A DNA stretch of 64,000 nt. Source: Sulfurimicrobium sp. (GTDB taxonomy: Bacteria; Pseudomonadota; Gammaproteobacteria; Burkholderiales; Sulfuricellaceae). Below the pieces are notes generated by a model. It did no database searches, was not told the origin of the DNA, and worked only from the letters and a program-made list of their open reading frames with translations. Positions 8,851-18,012 of the stretch are shown here, piece by piece. The DNA lies in the NCBI GenBank assembly GCA_030652035.1, contig JAUSBJ010000035.1, positions 310,001-374,000 on the forward strand, read 5' to 3'. Position numbers and translations under genes: made by a program. Within the stretch, counting starts at the first letter, position 1; every line of letters starts with the position of its first letter.

Positions 8851-9870
8851 ATGAAACTAAGTACAACATTGATGGCGGCACTGGTTCTGGGCGCAAGCAG
8901 CATGGCCCTGGCCGCTGACGAAATCGTGATCAAGTTCAGTCATGTGGTTGCCCCCGACACCCCCAAGGGAAGAGCAGCGGATAAATTCAAGCAACTGGCA
9001 GAAGAGCGCACCAAAGGCCGAGTCAAGGTCGAAGTCTACCCCAATAGCCAACTCTACAAGGACCGAGAGGAAATGGAAGCATTACAGCTCGGTGCGGTGC
9101 AGATGTTGGCCCCCTCCCTGTCCAAATTTCGCCCCATGGGTGCTCCCGAATTCGAACTCTTTGACCTGCCCTATATTTTTCCCAACTACGAGACCGTACA
9201 CCGTGTGATGGACGGGGAAGTCGGCAAGCGCATGTTTGCCAAACTTGAAACCAAAGGCCTCCAGGGCCTGGCATTCTGGGACAACGGTTTCAAGCAGATG
9301 AGCGCCAATAAGCCGCTGCGCACCATTGCCGATTTCAAGGGGCTGAAAATGCGCATTCAATCCTCCAAGGTGCTTGATGCACAGATGAAAGCCCTGGGCG
9401 CGAACCCTCAGGTCATGGCATTCTCCGAGGTTTATACTGCCTTGCAACAGGGCGTGGTGGACGGCACTGAGAACCCCCCCGACAACCTTTACACCCAAAA
9501 AATGCACGAAGTCCAGAAACATCTGACCGTATCCGATCATGGCTTCCTGGGTTATGCCGTGATCGTCAACAAGAAATTCTGGGAAGGCATTCCTTCTGAT
9601 ATCCGCGCCACACTTGAACAGGCCATGCAAGAAGCCAGCACTTTTGAACGCAATATCGCCAAAGCAGAAAACGACGATGCACTGAACAAGGTGCGTGCAG
9701 CAAAAACCACTGAAATCTACATCCTTCCCAACGAGGAACGAGCCAAATGGCATGCTGCATTTATGCCGGTACACAAGGAGTTTGAAGGTTCCATCGGCAG
9801 GGATCTGATCCAGATGGCTTATGCAATTGCCGCCCAGGTGCAGAAAGAGAAAGCAGCCGTCGGAAAATAG
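8851..9870 (+). CDS. dctP: TRAP transporter substrate-binding protein, DctP family
   Basis: Periplasmic receptor of a tripartite ATP-independent transporter. 339 aa from the ATG at 8851, preceded by a good AGGAG site; the track's TTG start 11 codons upstream is unlikely because MKLSTTLMAALVLGASSMALA is a complete signal peptide cleaved before ADE. The DctP fold is seen in IKFSHVVAPDTPKGRAADKFKQL, the VKVEVYPNSQL segment and MRIQSSKVLDAQMKALGANP, where the conserved Arg clamps a substrate carboxylate. FSEVYTALQQGVVDGTENP is the family signature. C4-dicarboxylates are the likely substrate, but related receptors bind other organic acids. First gene of dctPQM. Confidence 0.93.
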   Translation: MKLSTTLMAALVLGASSMALAADEIVIKFSHVVAPDTPKGRAADKFKQLAEERTKGRVKVEVYPNSQLYKDREEMEALQLGAVQMLAPSLSKFRPMGAPEFELFDLPYIFPNYETVHRVMDGEVGKRMFAKLETKGLQGLAFWDNGFKQMSANKPLRTIADFKGLKMRIQSSKVLDAQMKALGANPQVMAFSEVYTALQQGVVDGTENPPDNLYTQKMHEVQKHLTVSDHGFLGYAVIVNKKFWEGIPSDIRATLEQAMQEASTFERNIAKAENDDALNKVRAAKTTEIYILPNEERAKWHAAFMPVHKEFEGSIGRDLIQMAYAIAAQVQKEKAAVGK

Positions 9871-9907
9871 GCGAGACTTCCGAGCCGAGGCCGGAGATCC
9901 CTGGGCC

Positions 9908-10429
9908 ATGTTCAACCGCCTCCTCAACCACCTTGAAGAATGGCTAATCAGCTTTCTTATGGCTGCCGCCACCTTGGTAGCCTTTGCTGCCGTAGCGCTG
10001 AGATACACCACCGGTAGCGGCATTAGCTGGGCCCAGGAACTGACCATCTACCTCTTTATCTGGATGGCGAAATTTGGCGCAGCCTATGGCGTGCGCACCG
10101 GAATCCATATCGGTGTGGATTTTGTGGTGAATGCGGCCAGCCCGCCGATCAAACGCCTTCTGGTCATTACTGCCATGTCACTGGGTGTAATTTTCACGGG
10201 TGTGATCGCTTTTTTCGGCGCACGCTGGGTGGTTTTCATCTACGGCACGGGGCAGATATCGCCCGATCTGGAATGGCCAATGTGGATCATTTACCTGGCC
10301 ATCCCCCTTGGTTCCGGCCTGATGTGCTACCGCTTTATCCAGGCAATGGCACTTTTCCTGAAAACCGGCCGCCTGCATAGCCACGGTGCAGCAGATGCCG
10401 TCCAAGAGGATCAGGAAGCGCTGCCATGA
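9908..10429 (+). CDS. dctQ: TRAP transporter small permease, DctQ family
   Basis: Small membrane subunit that pairs with DctM to form the Na+/H+-driven TRAP channel. 173 aa from the ATG at 9908; the track start at 9821 would read back into dctP and add a hydrophilic run. Four hydrophobic segments are visible (about residues 15-35, 45-65, 85-105 and 125-145). ISWAQELTIYLFIWMAKFGAAYGVR is the characteristic DctQ segment. The C-terminus is a short charged tail. The 3' end overlaps dctM by the ATGA arrangement, so translation is probably coupled. Confidence 0.92.
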   Translation: MFNRLLNHLEEWLISFLMAAATLVAFAAVALRYTTGSGISWAQELTIYLFIWMAKFGAAYGVRTGIHIGVDFVVNAASPPIKRLLVITAMSLGVIFTGVIAFFGARWVVFIYGTGQISPDLEWPMWIIYLAIPLGSGLMCYRFIQAMALFLKTGRLHSHGAADAVQEDQEALP

Positions 10430-11715
10430 CCTTCCTTCTGATCATCTCCATCCTGCTGTTATTGCTCCTCACCAGCACACCGATTTCCATCGCCCTGGGC
10501 ATGACCGTGCTGGTATTCCTGCTGGGCTTTTCCTCCTTTTCGTTCGACACCGTCAACATTATTTCACAGCGCCTGTTCACCGGCCTGGAAAGCTTCGCCA
10601 TCATGGCGGTGCCGTTTTTCGTCCTGTCCGGCCAGTTCCTGATCGACGGCAAAATCGCCTCACGCATCATCCGCTTCGCCAACAATCTGGTGGGATGGAT
10701 GCCAGGCGGAATGGCAATGGCCTCAGTGCTGGCATGCGCCTTCTTTGCCACCATTTCAGGCTCCAGCCCGGCGACGGTAATGGCGATCGGCTCGGTCATG
10801 CTGCCAGCCATGGTAAAAGCCGGCTATCCGAAACGTTTCGGCGTAGGCGTCATCGCCACCTCAGGCTCATTGGGCATCCTGATTCCACCCTCCATCGTGA
10901 TGATCATCTATGCCGTCGCGACTTCCGAGAGCGCAGGAAAGATGTTTATCGCAGGTATCGTCCCAGGCATCCTGCTCGCAAGCATCATGATGGGGCTGGT
11001 TTTCATCCAAGCCAAACGGCATGGCTTTCCGACCCAGCCAAAACCCACGGCAAAGGAATTCTGGGACTCGCTCAAGGATGCCTGGGGTGGCTTGTTCCTT
11101 GTGGTCATTATCATTGGCGGGATCTACGGTGGCATTTTCACCCCCACCGAAGCAGCGGCGGTAGCCGCGGTTTATGCCTTCCTGGCCGCGATGTTCTTTT
11201 ATGGTGACCTGAAGTGGAAGGATGTCCCCAAGGTGTTGCTGAAAGCCGCCAATACCAGCGCAATGCTGCTTTATATCATCACCAACGCCATCTTGTTTTC
11301 CTTCCTGCTCACCTCCGAACAGATCCCGCAGGCCATGTCCGCCTGGGTGCTGGCACAGAATCTGGAGCCGTGGATGTTTCTGCTGGTGGTAAATCTCGCC
11401 CTGCTCGCGGCGGGGCAGTTCATGGAACCCAGTTCCATCGTGCTGATTCTGGCGCCATTGTTCCTGCCCATCGCCAAAGTGTTAGGCATCGACCCGATTC
11501 ACCTCGGTATCATCATGGTGGTAAATATGGAAATCGGCATGATTCACCCTCCCGTCGGGTTGAACCTGTTCGTTGCCAGCCATCTGGCCAAGATGGGTCT
11601 GACCGAGGTGTCGCTCGCCACCCTGCCCTGGGTAGGCGTCATGCTGCTCTATCTGGGCCTGATTACCTATGTACCAGAAATCTCACTATGGCTGCCCAAT
11701 CTGCTTTACCGTTGA
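10426..11715 (+). CDS. dctM: TRAP transporter large permease, DctM family
   Basis: Twelve-helix elevator-type permease that transports the organic acid delivered by DctP. 429 aa, standard length. Family landmarks are PFFVLSGQFL, the ACAFFATISGSSPATVMAIGSVMLPAMV region, SGSLGILIPPSIVMIIYAV, IFTPTEAAAVAAVYA and the C-terminal HPPVGLNLFVASHLA. The gene follows dctQ with a 4-base overlap and ends the operon. The next gene, pstS, has its own regulatory region, so the transporter and the phosphate genes are separate units. Confidence 0.95.
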   Translation: MTFLLIISILLLLLLTSTPISIALGMTVLVFLLGFSSFSFDTVNIISQRLFTGLESFAIMAVPFFVLSGQFLIDGKIASRIIRFANNLVGWMPGGMAMASVLACAFFATISGSSPATVMAIGSVMLPAMVKAGYPKRFGVGVIATSGSLGILIPPSIVMIIYAVATSESAGKMFIAGIVPGILLASIMMGLVFIQAKRHGFPTQPKPTAKEFWDSLKDAWGGLFLVVIIIGGIYGGIFTPTEAAAVAAVYAFLAAMFFYGDLKWKDVPKVLLKAANTSAMLLYIITNAILFSFLLTSEQIPQAMSAWVLAQNLEPWMFLLVVNLALLAAGQFMEPSSIVLILAPLFLPIAKVLGIDPIHLGIIMVVNMEIGMIHPPVGLNLFVASHLAKMGLTEVSLATLPWVGVMLLYLGLITYVPEISLWLPNLLYR

Positions 11716-11750
11716 TTGCTTTGCGCCTGGCTGCGCCTGGGCACAACCGA

Positions 11751-11808
11751 TTTTCATAATTCTGTAACATTTTCGCCATAAACTGCCTGCACTTTCAAGT
11801 TCTGTAAC
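11751..11808 (+). promoter_or_regulatory. two Pho-box-like sites upstream of pstS
   Basis: The PhoB consensus is two CTGTCAT-type heptamers separated by 4 bp. Bases 11751-11768 read TTTTCAT-AATT-CTGTAAC, and bases 11791-11808 read ACTTTCA-AGTT-CTGTAAC. The second heptamer is identical in both sites and they start 40 bp apart, on the same face of the helix. The downstream site ends 22 bases before pstS. The match is by eye; binding by PhoB is inference from the adjacent pst genes. Confidence 0.55.
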
Positions 11809-11830
11809 GCCAAACCAATAGGAGCAATAC

Positions 11831-12868
11831 ATGAAACTGCAATTCGGCCGTACCCTGATCGCTGCTGCGGTGCTCTCCATGAGCGCCTCCGCCTCCGCCG
11901 CCGACATGACCGGCGCCGGCGCAACTTTCCCCTATCCGATTTACGCAAAATGGGCAGAAGCCTACAAAGCTAAAACCGGCGTCAGCATGAACTATCAGTC
12001 CATCGGCTCTGGCGGCGGCATTAAACAGATCAAGGCCAAGACCGTTGATTTCGGCGCCTCCGACAAGCCCCTGAAGCTTGAAGAACTGGAAAAAGACGGC
12101 TTGACCCAGTTCCCAACCGTGATGGGTGGTGTAGTGCCCATCATCAACCTGGATGGCGTCAAGGAAGGTCAGATCAAGCTGACCGGTGCAGTACTGGCCG
12201 ATATTTTCATGGGCAAGGTCAAGAAGTGGAATGATCCCGCGATTGCCAACTTGAACAAGGGTGTTGCTCTGCCTGCCAGCGACATCACCGTTGTGCATCG
12301 TTCTGACGGTTCTGGCACCACCTTCCTGTTCACCAACTATCTGACCAAAGTCAGTTCCGAGTGGAAAGACAAGGTCGGTAGCGATGCCTCCGTAGCTTGG
12401 CCTGTAGGCACCGGCGGCAAGGGCAATGAAGGTGTTGCCAATTTCGTGAAGCAGATCAAGGGATCGATCGGCTACGTTGAATTCGCCTATGCCAAGCAAA
12501 ACAAGATGAATTACACCCAGTTGCAGAACAAGGAAGGCGTATTCGTAGCCCCGACCGAAGACAACTTCAAGGCGGCCGCCGCCAACGCAGAATGGGATAA
12601 AGCCCCCGGCTTTTACGAAATCCTGACCGACGAGCCCGGCAAAGCCAGCTGGCCCATCACCGGTGCCACCTTCATCCTGATGCACAAGTCACAGGCCAAT
12701 CCAGCACAAGCGGCTCAGGTACTGAAATTCTTTGATTGGGCCTATGCCAACGGTGACGCCATGGCACTGGAACTGGATTACATCCCAATGCCTGACTCGG
12801 TGGTTAAACTGATCCAGAATTCCTGGAAAACCAACATCAAATCCGCTGACGGCAAAGCCATTTACTAA
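11831..12868 (+). CDS. pstS: phosphate ABC transporter periplasmic binding protein
   Basis: Binds inorganic phosphate in the periplasm and delivers it to PstCA. 345 aa, preceded by an AGGAG site. Signal peptide to about residue 24 (ends ASASAA). The mature start MTGAGATFPYPIYAKW is the PstS signature. IGSGGGIKQI, DFGASDKPL and VVHRSDGSGTT supply the phosphate ligands. YVEFAYAKQNKM lies in the C-terminal lobe. It is followed by a weak terminator-like hairpin and a second stem-loop before pstC, which would favour more receptor than permease. Confidence 0.96.
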   Translation: MKLQFGRTLIAAAVLSMSASASAADMTGAGATFPYPIYAKWAEAYKAKTGVSMNYQSIGSGGGIKQIKAKTVDFGASDKPLKLEELEKDGLTQFPTVMGGVVPIINLDGVKEGQIKLTGAVLADIFMGKVKKWNDPAIANLNKGVALPASDITVVHRSDGSGTTFLFTNYLTKVSSEWKDKVGSDASVAWPVGTGGKGNEGVANFVKQIKGSIGYVEFAYAKQNKMNYTQLQNKEGVFVAPTEDNFKAAAANAEWDKAPGFYEILTDEPGKASWPITGATFILMHKSQANPAQAAQVLKFFDWAYANGDAMALELDYIPMPDSVVKLIQNSWKTNIKSADGKAIY

Positions 12869-12886
12869 GACTGGGAAAATGAGACT

Positions 12887-12920
12887 CAGGCCGGGCAAAG
12901 CAGCACACCCGGCCTGTTTT
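12887..12920 (+). terminator. partial (attenuating) terminator after pstS
   Basis: CAGGCCGGG / CCCGGCCTG 9-bp stem followed by only TTTT. It lies between pstS and pstC, so it probably reduces rather than stops transcription into the permease genes. Confidence 0.65.
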
Positions 12921-12940
12921 ACGCTCATGACCCTGAACCA

Positions 12941-12973
12941 TTTCCAGCGCTCAGCCTTCTTTAGTGCTGGAAA
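12941..12973 (+). promoter_or_regulatory. stem-loop in the pstS-pstC spacer
   Basis: TTTCCAGC / GCTGGAAA, 8-bp stem with a 17-base loop and no T-run. It sits between the attenuator-like hairpin and pstC. It may protect the pstS mRNA 3' end after processing; this is inference. Confidence 0.4.
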
Positions 12974-13099
12974 TGCTTCAGAGCCATGTTTATTAGTTCA
13001 ACAAATTACCAGACAACGGCTGGCAGCACAGCTCAAACTGGTTATAATTATCAGCTTGCTGTCCAACCAGCTCATTCTTCAGTTCAGCGAAGCCAAATA

Positions 13100-14062
13100 A
13101 TGTCAAAATCACTCTCCTCGGCCACCACCAACAGGCATTATCTGTTTGACCGGATTTTTCGCTACACGACATTGCTGTTCGCTTTTCTCGTCTTCGCGCT
13201 GCTCGCCGGCATCATCGCCTCCCTCATCATCGGCAGCATACCTGCGATCAAGGAATTCGGCATCGGCTTCGTGTACAGCGCGGAATGGAACCCAGTCACG
13301 GAAAAATTCGGCGCACTGGTTCCCATCGTCGGCACGCTGGTCACTTCCATTATCGCCCTGGCAATCGGCATTCCGGTAAGCTTCGGCATAGCGCTGTTTC
13401 TCACCGAAATGTCCCCGCCCTGGCTGCGCCGTCCGCTTGGCACTGCAATCGAACTGCTGGCAGGCATTCCCAGCATCATTTACGGCATGTGGGGCCTGTT
13501 CGTTTTTGCCCCGGTTTTCGCAGAATATGTGCAACCCTGGCTCAAGGCGACATTCGGAGATTCACAGCTTATTGGCTTCCTGTTTGAAGGCGCACCCATG
13601 GGCATCGGCATCCTGACAGCCGGCATCATTCTGGCAATCATGGTCATCCCTTTTATTGCAGCCGTGATGCGCGATGTGTTCGAGATCGTCCCACCCTTAC
13701 TCAAGGAATCCGCCTACGGACTTGGCGCCACGACCTGGGAGGTAGCGTGGAACGTAGTGCTTCCCTACACCAAAATCGGCGTGGTTGGCGGCATCATGCT
13801 CGGCCTTGGGCGCGCCTTGGGAGAAACCATGGCGGTCACTTTCGTCATCGGCAACGCGCACAAATTACATACCTCGTTATTCATGCCGGGCAACAGTATT
13901 GCTTCCGCGCTGGCCAACGAGTTTACCGAAGCGGATGGAGAGTTATACACATCATCACTAATCGAACTCGGCCTGATCCTGTTCTTCATTACCTTCGTTG
14001 TGCTGGCCAGTTCAAAGATACTGCTCTCCCAGCTCAAGAAACGCGAAGGCAAGGTCACCTAG
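13100..14062 (+). CDS. pstC: phosphate ABC transporter permease PstC
   Basis: One of the two membrane subunits of the Pst phosphate importer. 320 aa from the ATG at 13100 ([11 protein letters not shown]); the track start at 12986 adds a non-membrane 38-residue stretch not typical of PstC. About six transmembrane helices are visible, starting with [21 protein letters not shown] long periplasmic loop follows ([16 protein letters not shown]). The cytoplasmic EAA loop that contacts PstB is [20 protein letters not shown]. It is followed by pstA with a 10-base gap. Confidence 0.95.
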   Translation: MSKSLSSATTNRHYLFDRIFRYTTLLFAFLVFALLAGIIASLIIGSIPAIKEFGIGFVYSAEWNPVTEKFGALVPIVGTLVTSIIALAIGIPVSFGIALFLTEMSPPWLRRPLGTAIELLAGIPSIIYGMWGLFVFAPVFAEYVQPWLKATFGDSQLIGFLFEGAPMGIGILTAGIILAIMVIPFIAAVMRDVFEIVPPLLKESAYGLGATTWEVAWNVVLPYTKIGVVGGIMLGLGRALGETMAVTFVIGNAHKLHTSLFMPGNSIASALANEFTEADGELYTSSLIELGLILFFITFVVLASSKILLSQLKKREGKVT

Positions 14063-14072
14063 AGACAATCCC

Positions 14073-14918
14073 ATGCTTTCCATCTATACCCGTCGACGCA
14101 TTATCAACTTCTTCAACCTGACCGCCTCCATGCTGGCCATGGCGTTTGGCCTGTTCTGGCTGGCCTGGATTCTTTTCACCCTGGTGCAGAAGGGACTGGG
14201 CGGCATCAGCATCGCCCTGTTCACGCAGATGACTCCGCCTCCAGGCAGCGCTGGCGGTTTGCTTAACGCCATCGCAGGGAGCGCAGTGATGGCCACGCTT
14301 GCCACACTGATCGGCACCCCGATCGGCATCATGGCCGGCACTTATCTGGCTGAATTCGGCCAGCGCGGCTGGCTTGCCCCCACTACCCGCTTCATCAACG
14401 ACATTCTTCTGTCCGCGCCTTCCATTGTCATCGGCCTCTTCATCTACACCGTATATGTGGCCAAGGTCGGCCATTTCTCAGGCTGGGCGGGGATTTTGGC
14501 GCTATCCCTGATCGTTATCCCGGTAGTGGTGCGCACCACCGAGGACATGTTGCGCCTGGTACCGGACAGTCTGCGCGAAGCGGCTGCCGCGTTAGGCGCG
14601 CCACAATGGAAAGTAGTAACGCTGGTCACCTGGCGCGCATCCAAGGCCGGGATGGTCACCGGTGTGCTATTGGCCGTGGCGCGCATCAGCGGAGAAACCG
14701 CCCCGCTGCTTTTCACGGCGCTCAACAACCAGTTCTGGAGCGCCGACATGAATAAGCCGATGGCCAATCTGCCGGTTGTCATTTTCCAGTTTGCCATGAG
14801 TCCCTATGAAGATTGGCAAAAACTTGCCTGGGCAGGTGCGCTCCTGATTACGATCGGGGTGCTTGGCCTGAATATCGCAGCTCGAATCATGTTCCGCAAG
14901 AATTCGTCACTTAACTAG
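14073..14918 (+). CDS. pstA: phosphate ABC transporter permease PstA
   Basis: Second Pst membrane subunit. 281 aa from the ATG at 14073 ([15 protein letters not shown]); the longer track start reads through the pstC end. Six helices. [27 protein letters not shown] and the EAA loop [22 protein letters not shown] are conserved PstA features, and [13 protein letters not shown] is the family signature near the C-terminus. The stop is followed by pstB after 8 bases, so pstCAB form one translation-dense unit. Confidence 0.96.
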   Translation: MLSIYTRRRIINFFNLTASMLAMAFGLFWLAWILFTLVQKGLGGISIALFTQMTPPPGSAGGLLNAIAGSAVMATLATLIGTPIGIMAGTYLAEFGQRGWLAPTTRFINDILLSAPSIVIGLFIYTVYVAKVGHFSGWAGILALSLIVIPVVVRTTEDMLRLVPDSLREAAAALGAPQWKVVTLVTWRASKAGMVTGVLLAVARISGETAPLLFTALNNQFWSADMNKPMANLPVVIFQFAMSPYEDWQKLAWAGALLITIGVLGLNIAARIMFRKNSSLN

Positions 14919-14926
14919 AATCCGAG

Positions 14927-15706
14927 ATGAGTATGCCCCATTCTCAAGCCAAACCGCCCAAGGTCACAGTACGCGACCTGAATTTCTACTATGGCAAATT
15001 CCACGCCCTGAAAAACATTAACCTGGAAATCCCGGAAAAACAGGTGACCGCCTTCATCGGCCCTTCCGGCTGCGGCAAGTCAACGCTACTACGCACCTTC
15101 AACCGCATGTACCAACTCTACCCCGGCCAGGAGGCCAAAGGTGAGATCCTGATGGATGGGGCGAACATCCTAGACAAAAAACAGGATCTCAACATTCTGC
15201 GTGCAAAAATGGGCATGGTTTTTCAAAAACCGACTCCGTTCCCGATGTCGATCTTCGACAACGTCGCCTTCGGGGTCAAACTGTATGACAGCCTGAGTCG
15301 CCGCGAACTGGCTGAACGCGTTGAGTGGGCGCTGCGCAAAGCTGCGCTGTGGGACGAGGTAAAGGACAAATTGGGGCAAGGCGGTACCAGCCTGTCTGGC
15401 GGCCAGCAGCAGCGCCTGTGCATTGCCCGCAGCATCGCGGTCAAACCGGAAGTGGTACTGCTCGACGAACCGGCCTCGGCGCTCGATCCGATTTCCACCG
15501 CACGCATCGAAGAACTGATCTTCGAGCTCAAGGAAGACTACACCATCGCCATCGTGACGCATAATATGCAACAAGCTGCGCGCGTATCCGACTATACCGC
15601 CTATATGTACCTGGGCGAACTGATCGAGTTTGGCGACACCGACACCATTTTCACCACCCCAAAGCAGAAAGCCACTGAAGATTACATCACTGGAAAATTT
15701 GGCTGA
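14927..15706 (+). CDS. pstB: phosphate ABC transporter ATP-binding protein
   Basis: ATPase that powers phosphate import through PstCA. 259 aa, full length. Walker A is GPSGCGKST near residue 47, the Q-loop is [12 protein letters not shown], the ABC signature is [16 protein letters not shown], and Walker B is [12 protein letters not shown] followed by the H-loop [14 protein letters not shown]. The ATG at 14927 is used; an in-frame ATG two codons later is also possible. No phoU follows, unlike in many pst operons. Instead a terminator and an inverted-repeat element come next. Confidence 0.97.
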   Translation: MSMPHSQAKPPKVTVRDLNFYYGKFHALKNINLEIPEKQVTAFIGPSGCGKSTLLRTFNRMYQLYPGQEAKGEILMDGANILDKKQDLNILRAKMGMVFQKPTPFPMSIFDNVAFGVKLYDSLSRRELAERVEWALRKAALWDEVKDKLGQGGTSLSGGQQQRLCIARSIAVKPEVVLLDEPASALDPISTARIEELIFELKEDYTIAIVTHNMQQAARVSDYTAYMYLGELIEFGDTDTIFTTPKQKATEDYITGKFG

Positions 15707-15728
15707 CCCCTACTTCCTTGCTGCCCAG

Positions 15729-15754
15729 AGCCCGCTCCTTTAGCGGGCTTTTTC
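15729..15754 (+). terminator. rho-independent terminator of the pst operon
   Basis: AGCCCGC / GCGGGCT 7-bp stem with loop TCCTTTA, then TTTTCATTTT, 22 bases after the pstB stop. Confidence 0.85.
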
Positions 15755-15756
15755 AT

Positions 15757-16001
15757 TTTAACCTAGAAACCTCAGTTGGACGTGGTGGAGGGTGCGGTTT
15801 TTGGGGTGCAGGGCAAGGCGCAATGACGCGGAATGGTCGTTCCATTCCAAGGAGTTGCAACGCAGCCATGCGCTCCAAAAACCGTGCAATCCACCACGTA
15901 GCAGCCTCACCAAATGGGTGAACCCATGATTAACGAAGAAATCATTAAATTCATTGCATTACGCACTCAATGGAGCGGTCAACTGGGGTTTCTAGGTTTA
16001 A
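15757..16001. mobile_element. MITE-like element with nested hairpins, about 240 bp
   Basis: Outer arms: 15760-15778 (AACCTAGAAACCTCAGTTG) and 15980-15998 are reverse complements with one mismatch. Nested inside, 15781-15804 and 15875-15898 pair at 20 of 24 positions (CGTGGTGGA...GGTTTTTGG). At the apex GGAATGG/CCATTCC forms a third stem. TTAA flanks both sides (15758-15761 and 15998-16001) and may be a target duplication, although CTAG also occurs symmetrically in the arms. The track ORF 15718-15921 over this element has no protein-like character. The whole 363-base gap from pstB to 16070 is otherwise only the pst terminator and a short leader. Confidence 0.65.
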
Positions 16002-16069
16002 TGCCATAAAAGATTCACATTGGGCTGTCACAATCTGCTAACTTCCCAGAAACCCGATGTGAATTCACC

Positions 16070-16630
16070 ATGAAAAAACCCGGCATCAAATCCAGCCTGT
16101 TTACAGGCACGCTGCTGACCGCCATCATGCTGTGCGTGCTGGCGGCTGAAAATTTTCTGGTATTACGTAACAGCGACTCCGCCATGCAGGCCGTGTACGA
16201 GCAATCCGTCGTCCCTTCCACATTGCTGCTGGATATCGACAGAAAACTCAAGGAAACCCGCTTCAACATGGCCGCAGTCATGTTCGACAAGGTGACGTTC
16301 GAACAGGCAGGCACGCAACTGACCGAACTCAGGAGCAGCCTGCCCACACTATGGGATGCATTCAAGCAGGCCAAACACCTCCACGCGAGCGAATCTGAGC
16401 AACGCGAGATTGATGCCGGGGCGAAACGTACAGCCCAAAGCATAGGAGAGATTGCGAGCGCGACGCATGAGCAACAGGCTGCAAGCCAGGAAATCGACCG
16501 CAACGTGGAAAAGATTTCGATCATGGCGGAAGATAATTCGCGCTCAATCAGTGGCCTTTCCAGTGCTGTTCACAAGCTCAAGAAACTGGCACTCAACTTT
16601 GAATCCGGCGGAGCGCAATTCCAGACCTAG
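16070..16630 (+). pseudogene. methyl-accepting chemotaxis protein with large in-frame internal deletion
   Basis: 186 aa against about 540 for a normal receptor. Residues 1-112 are the N-terminus of a chemoreceptor: a short cytoplasmic end, TM1 (about 9-28) and roughly 80 residues of a four-helix-bundle periplasmic domain (RNSDSAMQAVYEQSVVPSTL). From about residue 115 the sequence jumps to the far C-terminal methylation helix (IGEIASATHEQQAASQEI, VEKISIMAEDNSRSI). TM2, HAMP, the first signalling helix and the CheA/CheW-binding tip are all missing. The join, at about 16400-16425, is in frame and free of stops. The product could still be made and inserted in the membrane but cannot signal as a normal receptor. 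Convergent with glmM. Confidence 0.8.
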
Positions 16631-16664
16631 ATTTAAGCGCTGCACTAAAGTCCGAGGTCTGGCC

Positions 16665-18011
16665 TCAGGCGGCTCCCTCGCGTACCTTGTCCGCTAAAAC
16701 TTCAGCCCAGTAACGTACTCTTTCCTCATCCTTGCCTTCCACCATCACGCGCAACAGGGGCTCGGTACCAGAAGGGCGGAGCAGAACCCTGCCTTCTCCA
16801 TCCAGCGCCTGTTCAGCCAAGGCCAGCGCATCCTGGACTGCCTTGCTGGACTTGAAATCGAATCCCTTTTCGATCTGCACATTGATCAGAATCTGAGGAT
16901 AAAGCACTAGCTCTTGAGTAAATTCGGACAAGCTTTTGCAACTTAGTTTGAGCGCCTCCAACACCTGCAGGGCAGAGATGATACCGTCGCCAGTGGTGTG
17001 CCGGTCGAGGCACAGAATATGTCCGGAGTTCTCCCCCCCCAGGTACCAGCCTCGTTCCTGTATCAGTTCCAGCACATAACGATCTCCCACTTTCGCGCGA
17101 CAAAAAGGGATGGCCAGCTTCGCCAGGGCATGTTCCATGGCCAGATTGGTCATCAACGTGCCAACCACACCCCCTTTTAGGAAGCCCTGCTCTTGACGAA
17201 ACTTGGCAATGGCATAGATCAATTGATCGCCATCGAATAATTTACCGGAACGATCTGCCATCATGACCCGATCGCCATCGCCATCCAATGCAATGCCGAT
17301 ATCAGCGTCATACTCCAGAACTGCTGCGCGCAATGCCTCCGGCTTGGTCGATCCGCAATCCTTGTTGATATTCAGGCCATCCGGCTGGTTTCCCACCGCG
17401 ATTACCTCTGCCCCAAGCTCATGAAAAACGGGAGGCGCAACATGATAGGTTGCGCCATGGGCGCAATCCACCACGATTTTCATCCCGCGCAAATCAAGTT
17501 CATTGGGAAAAGAACTCTTGCAGAATTCGATATAGCGCCCGGCGGCATCATTCACCCGCTTCACCTTGCCTAATTTCGCCGAAGGCATGGTGCGCATGGG
17601 CTGTTCAAGCTCAGCCTCGATAGCCAGCTCGATTTCATCCGACAGCTTGTTGCCGCTGGCAGAGAAGAATTTGATCCCGTTATCCTCAAATGGATTATGT
17701 GATGCGGAAATCACGACCCCGGCCTGAGCGCGCAAGGCGCGGGTGAGATAAGCCACGCCAGGCGTCGGCATGGGCCCGAGCAGCAGCACATCCACGCCGG
17801 CAGCAGACAGGCCGGCTTCCAGCGCCGACTCCAGCATGTAACCGGAGATACGCGTATCCTTGCCGATCAAAACGCTGGCACGCCCCCCCTGCTCCTCCTG
17901 CGCCAGCACGCGACCTGCCGCATAGCCCAGACGCATGACGAAATCCGGCGTAATGGGCGCCTCACCCACCTTGCCGCGCACGCCGTCTGTTCCGAAATAT
18001 TTTCTGCTCAT
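16665..18011 (-). CDS. glmM: phosphoglucosamine mutase
   Basis: Interconverts glucosamine-6-phosphate and glucosamine-1-phosphate on the way to UDP-GlcNAc for peptidoglycan and lipopolysaccharide. 448 aa, standard length. The start [16 protein letters not shown] is diagnostic. [14 protein letters not shown] contains the phosphorylated active-site Ser; DGDGDRVM is the metal-binding loop; GGENSGHI is the sugar-binding loop; and [17 protein letters not shown] is the phosphate-binding loop. It sits 1 base after folP, the end of the rlmE-ftsH-folP-glmM series conserved in proteobacteria. Confidence 0.97.
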   Translation of the reverse strand: MSRKYFGTDGVRGKVGEAPITPDFVMRLGYAAGRVLAQEEQGGRASVLIGKDTRISGYMLESALEAGLSAAGVDVLLLGPMPTPGVAYLTRALRAQAGVVISASHNPFEDNGIKFFSASGNKLSDEIELAIEAELEQPMRTMPSAKLGKVKRVNDAAGRYIEFCKSSFPNELDLRGMKIVVDCAHGATYHVAPPVFHELGAEVIAVGNQPDGLNINKDCGSTKPEALRAAVLEYDADIGIALDGDGDRVMMADRSGKLFDGDQLIYAIAKFRQEQGFLKGGVVGTLMTNLAMEHALAKLAIPFCRAKVGDRYVLELIQERGWYLGGENSGHILCLDRHTTGDGIISALQVLEALKLSCKSLSEFTQELVLYPQILINVQIEKGFDFKSSKAVQDALALAEQALDGEGRVLLRPSGTEPLLRVMVEGKDEERVRYWAEVLADKVREGAA

Positions 18012-18012
18012 A

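Noticed and set aside
9082-10047. 321-aa minus-strand ORF over dctP-dctQ
   Set aside because: Runs antisense across two clear genes and their junction; no motifs.
15718-15921. 67-aa ORF after pstB
   Set aside because: Starts in the pst terminator and lies in the inverted-repeat element; composition follows the DNA repeat.
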